Below are positions 60,139 to 64,000 of a stretch of DNA of 64,000 bases, in pieces; within the stretch, counting starts at the first letter, position 1, and every line of letters starts with the position of its first letter. The translations under genes were made by a program, and so were the position numbers. This DNA is from Actinomycetes bacterium (GTDB lineage Bacteria > Actinomycetota > Actinomycetes > Actinomycetales > Demequinaceae). Below the pieces are notes generated by a model, which saw only the letters and a program-made list of their open reading frames with translations, had not been told where the DNA came from and did no database searches. The stretch is from NCBI GenBank assembly GCA_023411615.1, contig JAEYOR010000027.1, positions 5,778 to 69,777 of the forward strand, given 5' to 3'.

Positions 60139-62382
60139 TCACTCCTTGATAGTGAATGGTGCGACGAGGAGGTCATCCAGTCGCGACGAGGGCCCTACGA
60201 GCATCTCGAACTCTCCGGGCTCGACGATGCGGTGGCCTGCCGCCGTCACCATGGTGCACGACGCTGCGGGCACCTCGATGCCAACCCGAGCCGTTTCGCC
60301 CGGTGCGAGACGGACGTGGGTGAAGGCTTTCAGTTCTCTATCGGCCCAGGTCGCAGATGTGTTCACGTCTCGGATGTACACCTGGACGGTTTCGGTCGCC
60401 TCAACCGCACCAGTGTTGGTCACCGTCACCTCGGCGCGCACGGTGTCCTCTTCCAACACGGTGGGTGTGGCGATGGCGAGGTCCTTGTACGTGATGTTGC
60501 CGTAGGTGAGTCCATGGCCAAACACCCAACGCGGGTCCTGCGTGAGGTCTGCGTAGCGGTAGCCATGCTGAGCGTCGATCTGGTTGTAGAAGGTGGGCTG
60601 CTGGCCCACATGGCGCGGCCACGAGATCGGCAGACGACCGCTCGGCGCCACATGGCCAAAGATGATCTCGGCCAGAGCGCGGCCACCCTGCATGCCCGGG
60701 TTAGCAGCCCAGATGATCGCGGCTGCCTTGTCTGCAGACGGCGGGAGCACATGCGGCTTCGATGCGAGTACAACGAGCACGACGGGGGTTCCAGTGTCGA
60801 TGAGAGCGTCGAGAAGCGCTGTTTGCCCACCCTGGAGTTCGAGCGTGGCAGTGGAACGCCCCTCGCCAACGAGTTCGATTCGGTCACCAAGGACCGCGAT
60901 CGTCACATCTGCCGCGCGTGCCTGTTCCACCGCTTCTGCAATAAGCGCGGGATCCGGGTCAACCGGCATTGCGATGTGGGGCCGCGGCTGACCGTCGGGG
61001 TAGAAGTCGCCGATTGGGTCCGGCCCCGTGGTGATGATCTCGGCACCGCGGGCGTAGGTGACCGTCGAACCAGCCGGTGCGAGCTCCCGCATGCCGTCGA
61101 GGATGGTCGTGATCTGCTCGCGTGGGTGTCCATCAGGCAACCAGTCAGCCTGACCTGAACTGCCCGCCCAGTCGCCCAACTGGTTTTGAGCGTCGTCCGC
61201 ATTTGGCCCAGACACGGCGATACACACAGGGGTGGCGCGGTCGAGGGGGAGCAGGCCATCGTTCTCGAGGAGCACGATCGAGCGGCGGGTCGCCTCAAGG
61301 TTGAGCGCCGTGTGATCGGGGTGCGCAATGACGGCACGTTGTCGCTCGACGTTGGGTAGTCGGGGGTTCTCAAAGAGGCCTAGCTCAAATTTGAGGGTGA
61401 GGATGCGGCGGACGGCCTCATCGATGCGCGACTCCTCGAGAAGGCCCTGCGCGACGGCGGCTTGGGCGCCCTCAAAGAAGGCGGGCGTCGTCATGATCAT
61501 GTCGTTGCCGGCGTTGACGGCCGCGGCGGCTGCCTGAGCAAAATCCGGGAACAGGCGCTGTTCGCGCACAAGGTTGCCCACGTTGTCCCAGTCGGTGATG
61601 AGCATCCCGGTGTAGCCCCACTCGTTACGGAGCACGTCTTCAAGAAGCCACTTGTTGATGGTGATCGGCACGCCGTCTGTTGCCTGGTAACCGAGCATGA
61701 ATGTGCCACAGCCCTCGCGCGCTACACGCTCGAAAGGCGGCAAATACCAGGAGCGGAGCTTACGGCGGGAGATGTCGGCCTCGGACGCGTCTCGCCCGCC
61801 CTGGGTCTCCGAGTAGCCCGCGAAGTGCTTTGCTGTTGCGAGGATCGCCGTGGGATCGCCGAGCCCGTCGCCCTGGTAGCCACGAACCATTGCCGACGCA
61901 AGTTCGCCAATGAGGTGCGGATCCTCTCCAAAGGTCTCGTTGACCCGGCCCCATCGCAAGTCGCGTGCGATGCACAGGACGGGTGAGAAGGTCCAGTGAA
62001 TGCCGGTGGCCGCTACCTCGACGGCAGTGGCGCGAGCGACCTTCTCGACAAGCTCGGGATCAAATGATGCGGCGAGGCCCAACTGAGTGGGGTAGATCGT
62101 CGCGCCTTCCCAGAAGGAGTGGCCATGAATGCAGTCCTCGCCAATGAGGAGCGGGATGCGGAGGCGAGTGCGCTGTGTCAGCTCGTGTGCCGCGAGCATG
62201 TTCTCCGGAGACATGTGGAGCAAAGAGCCGACGTGCATCTCCATAATGGGCTCTTCGATGCCCTGCTTGCCATTGAGTTGGAGCATCTGGCCAACCTTTT
62301 CAGCGAGCGTCATGCGGCCAACTAGGTCGAGGACGCGCTCGCTGATTGGGCGGTTGGGATCCAGATAGGCCACCGTGCTCAC
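60139..62382 (-). CDS. GH3 beta-glucosidase (BglX-like)
   Basis: A 747-residue glycoside hydrolase family 3 enzyme. The N-terminal TIM barrel has KVGQMLQLNGKQG and the nucleophile Asp in GMLITDWDNVGNL; the alpha/beta sandwich and a C-terminal fibronectin-III domain (VTNTGAVEATETVQVYIRDV) follow. The GTG at 62382 with AAAGGAAA upstream is chosen; the longer frame would read through the operator and 30-bp repeats. No signal peptide, so cytosolic. Operon with the MFS gene; controlled by the divergent TetR. Confidence 0.93.
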   Translation of the reverse strand: MSTVAYLDPNRPISERVLDLVGRMTLAEKVGQMLQLNGKQGIEEPIMEMHVGSLLHMSPENMLAAHELTQRTRLRIPLLIGEDCIHGHSFWEGATIYPTQLGLAASFDPELVEKVARATAVEVAATGIHWTFSPVLCIARDLRWGRVNETFGEDPHLIGELASAMVRGYQGDGLGDPTAILATAKHFAGYSETQGGRDASEADISRRKLRSWYLPPFERVAREGCGTFMLGYQATDGVPITINKWLLEDVLRNEWGYTGMLITDWDNVGNLVREQRLFPDFAQAAAAAVNAGNDMIMTTPAFFEGAQAAVAQGLLEESRIDEAVRRILTLKFELGLFENPRLPNVERQRAVIAHPDHTALNLEATRRSIVLLENDGLLPLDRATPVCIAVSGPNADDAQNQLGDWAGSSGQADWLPDGHPREQITTILDGMRELAPAGSTVTYARGAEIITTGPDPIGDFYPDGQPRPHIAMPVDPDPALIAEAVEQARAADVTIAVLGDRIELVGEGRSTATLELQGGQTALLDALIDTGTPVVLVVLASKPHVLPPSADKAAAIIWAANPGMQGGRALAEIIFGHVAPSGRLPISWPRHVGQQPTFYNQIDAQHGYRYADLTQDPRWVFGHGLTYGNITYKDLAIATPTVLEEDTVRAEVTVTNTGAVEATETVQVYIRDVNTSATWADRELKAFTHVRLAPGETARVGIEVPAASCTMVTAAGHRIVEPGEFEMLVGPSSRLDDLLVAPFTIKE

Positions 62383-62429
62383 GCGATTTCCTTTCAGTGT
62401 GGGGCGCCATTGCCATCGCCCGCTCTTTT

Positions 62430-62466
62430 CTACCACTCGGTAGAGAGATTTTCTACCAATCGGTAG
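62430..62466. promoter_or_regulatory. Twin operator CTACC-N4-GGTAG
   Basis: Two perfect inverted repeats, CTACCACTCGGTAG (62430-62443) and CTACCAATCGGTAG (62453-62466), 23 bp apart (about two helical turns, same DNA face). They lie between the divergent GH3 and TetR genes and very likely bind two TetR dimers. Confidence 0.85.
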
Positions 62467-62500
62467 GCTGATGTAGGCAAGTCGGACGGCGCTGGAGGGG

Positions 62501-62590
62501 CGGGGGTGACGAATTGGGCACACGCGACGGTGGGGGTGACACGTTGGGCACACGCGACGGCGGGGGTGACACGTTGGGCACACGCGACGG
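62501..62590. repeat. Three 30-bp tandem repeats upstream of tetR
   Basis: Three near-identical 30-bp units (each GGTGAC, then TTGGGCACACGCGACGG) between the twin operator and the TetR gene. Read in the TetR frame they encode GTRDGGGDTL repeats, so they could be translated if a TTG start is used, or lie in the 5' leader. Confidence 0.8.
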
Positions 62591-62606
62591 CGGTGCGAGA
62601 ACCAAG

Positions 62607-63197
62607 GTGCCCGCAACGGATCAGGCGCAACGCTCTGCCGCTACCCGTACTCAGATTCTCGATACCGCGCTCAGCGTTTTTGCGACCAGCGGTTACCGTG
62701 GCGCAAGCGTCCGTGATATCGCGGCGAAGTGTGGCATCTCCCACCCAACGTTGCTTTATCACTTCCCATCCAAGGCCGCCCTCCTCATGGCGGTGCTCAA
62801 CCGGCGCGATGAGATCGACATCGAGGATGAGGTCTTCAGCGAGCTCGAACCCCGTGCCATGCTCCGCCATCTCATTGTGAGCGCGCGAAACAATGCGCGG
62901 GCCCGCGGGATTGTCGAACTCTTCGCTCAACTGTCCGCCGAAGCGTCGGACGCATCGCATCCCGCGCACGAGTACTTTGCCCGGCGATACGCTGAACTTC
63001 GATCGGACCTCGAGCGTTCATTCACATCACTTGAGAGCGAAGGAGCTCTCGTGGATTCCGTGACGCCTGCCCAGGCTGCGGCTCAAGTGATCGCAGTGAT
63101 GGACGGTCTCCAGATTCAGTGGCTCCTCGACTCCGAGTCCGTCGATATGGAGACGTCGCTCACCGCTCTGCTTGGGACCTTGGTCCGGGCCCTGTAG
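62607..63197 (+). CDS. TetR-family regulator
   Basis: A 196-residue TetR: N-terminal HTH GYRGASVRDIAAKCGISHPTLLYHF and a ligand-binding domain (ELRSDLERSFTSLESEG). The GTG at 62607 is chosen because upstream in-frame codons encode the 30-bp repeats; TTG at 62514, 62544 or 62574 cannot be excluded. It probably represses the divergent GH3-MFS operon and itself via the twin operator. Ligand unknown, perhaps a glucoside. Confidence 0.88.
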   Translation: MPATDQAQRSAATRTQILDTALSVFATSGYRGASVRDIAAKCGISHPTLLYHFPSKAALLMAVLNRRDEIDIEDEVFSELEPRAMLRHLIVSARNNARARGIVELFAQLSAEASDASHPAHEYFARRYAELRSDLERSFTSLESEGALVDSVTPAQAAAQVIAVMDGLQIQWLLDSESVDMETSLTALLGTLVRAL

Positions 63198-63259
63198 CGA
63201 CCCTCTTCGAGGGCGTCATCCCAGATATCTGCCCAATTTCGCGGGATATTTGATAACAC

Positions 63260-63302
63260 GGGACGTGAGTCCCGGGACTGGGACCCGGGACCGTCCTAGT
63301 GT
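63260..63302 (+). promoter_or_regulatory. DosR-box-like array and -10 of the DoxX-like gene
   Basis: GGGAC-GTGA-GTCCC at 63260-63273 is a perfect palindrome. Further GGGAC half-sites start at 63274, 63280 and 63287. A -10-like TAGTGT (63297-63302) lies 33 bp from the palindrome centre, the same geometry as at cydA and the response regulator. Confidence 0.6.
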
Positions 63303-63359
63303 TGTGCCAGACGTCAAGGAGGCGTCACGGTCCCTAGACCATCATCAAGGAGTTCTTCC

Positions 63360-63941
63360 ATGGCTACCACCACCACCCCAAGCGACGCGACGGTCGCTAG
63401 CGGCTCGAAGTTCGGCTGGGCGATGTTGAGCGTGACGCGGATCGCACTCGGCTTCGTCTTCCTCTGGGCCTTCCTCGACAAGTTGCTCGGTCTCGGGTTC
63501 TCTACCTGCCGCAAGGTGGCCGAGGACGCGAGCTTCAGCATCGATGCCTTCTGCGACAAGGCGTGGATCAACGGCGGACACGTGACCGAGGGCTACCTGG
63601 TCTACGGCGGAAACCCCAACAGCCCCTTCAATGACTTCTTTGTCGACCTCGGCGGCCAGCGCTGGACCGACTGGATCTTCATGGTTGGCCTCCTCGGCAT
63701 CGGCCTCGCGCTCATGCTCGGCATCGGCACCAAGATTGCTGCTTGGTCGGGCGCGGCGATGCTGGTCTTCATGTACTTGACGCAGATGCTGCCCAGCACC
63801 AACCCGTTCCTTGACGACCACATTGTGTACGCCCTCGCGGGTCTCGGCATCGTGTACGTCGAGCTCGTGCGTCAGTCCATCGGATTTGGCAAGGTGTGGC
63901 GCAAGCTTCCCATCGTCCAAAAGAACCAGTGGCTGGTCTAA
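63360..63941 (+). CDS. DoxX-like membrane protein
   Basis: A 193-residue protein with four to five hydrophobic segments: MLSVTRIALGFVFLWAFLDKLLG, then a polar loop with two Cys (STCRK, DAFCDK), WIFMVGLLGIGLALMLGIG and AMLVFMYLTQML. DoxX/TQO-like membrane proteins are linked to thiol and redox homeostasis. AAGGAG precedes the ATG. Its promoter carries the GGGAC array, so I infer low-oxygen or redox induction. Confidence 0.82.
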   Translation: MATTTTPSDATVASGSKFGWAMLSVTRIALGFVFLWAFLDKLLGLGFSTCRKVAEDASFSIDAFCDKAWINGGHVTEGYLVYGGNPNSPFNDFFVDLGGQRWTDWIFMVGLLGIGLALMLGIGTKIAAWSGAAMLVFMYLTQMLPSTNPFLDDHIVYALAGLGIVYVELVRQSIGFGKVWRKLPIVQKNQWLV

Positions 63942-63962
63942 GTCCCGCCTCCTAGCTGTAGT

Positions 63963-63992
63963 GGGGGGGGGGGGGCCCGCGCCCCCCCCCCC
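63963..63992. other. Homopolymer G/C inverted repeat near the window end
   Basis: A run of 13 G (63963-63975) is followed by CCCGCG and a run of 11 C (63982-63992). It could fold into a hairpin after the DoxX-like gene, acting as a terminator or G-quadruplex-prone element. Homopolymers of this length are also typical sequencing or assembly errors. Confidence 0.5.
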
Positions 63993-64000
63993 ACCGCCCC

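Noticed and set aside
62501..62590. Possible CRISPR array at the 30-bp repeats
   Set aside because: Units are contiguous tandem repeats with no spacers.
62383..62616. Longer N-terminus for the GH3 enzyme
   Set aside because: It would translate the operator and tandem repeats; the GTG at 62382 has a good ribosome site and fits family length.

Overview
Organism. The window is high-GC DNA (roughly two thirds G+C by eye) with dense, short-spaced genes, many GTG starts and many 4-bp start/stop overlaps. The gene order is typical of Actinomycetota: an IclR regulator divergent from leuCD; murA-plsC-gpsA-ddl-DUF3515-thiL; rpmB, DAK2, recG; rsmD-coaD-yceD-rpmF-rnc-mutM; rne-rplU-rpmA; obg-proB...proA-nadD-rsfS. 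No prophage, integrase, transposase, rRNA or CRISPR was seen. I infer a chromosomal segment of a Micrococcales-like actinomycete; the genus cannot be fixed from sequence alone. Layout, left part. 0-5.7 kb: end of a probable secreted protein, a flavodoxin, an IclR regulator with an operator-like palindrome, leuCD and a zinc-ribbon membrane protein. 5.7-9.6 kb: MATE exporter, CPBP protease-like membrane protein, a P-loop kinase and a PfkB sugar kinase. 9.6-19.9 kb: envelope, cofactor and housekeeping genes (murA, plsC, gpsA, ddl, thiL, rpmB, DAK2/FakA, recG), interrupted at 15.25-15.75 kb by a repeat-rich intergenic region. 20-25.4 kb: a YrhB-like small protein, an EAL phosphodiesterase and the rsmD-to-mutM cluster. 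Layout, right part. 25.5-33.7 kb: a DosR-like response regulator, a convergent DosS-like GAF histidine kinase, and cydABDC (cytochrome bd oxidase and its assembly exporter), with the kinase as last gene of the cyd transcription unit. 34-37.2 kb: rne and the L21/L27 operon. 37.2-40.1 kb: vanillate demethylase vanAB with a divergent PadR regulator and a VanR-type operator. 40.1-49.5 kb: obg, proB, proA, nadD, rsfS, two histidine phosphatases, tRNA-Ala(GGC) and two tiny membrane proteins. 49.5-64 kb is more accessory: redoxin, SGNH hydrolase, pirin, a YjdJ-type acetyltransferase, a DHA2-type exporter, a DUF222/HNH protein, an LLM flavin oxidoreductase/MarR/FMN reductase operon, fructosamine kinase, a GH3 beta-glucosidase/MFS operon with a divergent TetR, and a DoxX-like membrane protein. 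Most interesting signal. Three promoters (response regulator, cydA, DoxX-like gene) carry a GGGAC-N4-GNCCC site whose centre lies 32-34 bp upstream of a TAG-type -10 hexamer. This is the architecture of the mycobacterial DosR box. The response regulator keeps the DosR DNA-contact residues, and the kinase keeps the histidine aligning with the DosS haem ligand. Together they suggest a compact haem-sensing regulon that directly controls cytochrome bd. Other notable structures are a strongly over-represented decamer (GCCGACGCTG), a pair of 92-bp hairpin-ended repeats, a 42-bp-period intergenic repeat found at two loci, and a 119-bp interrupted palindrome between proB and an esterase gene.
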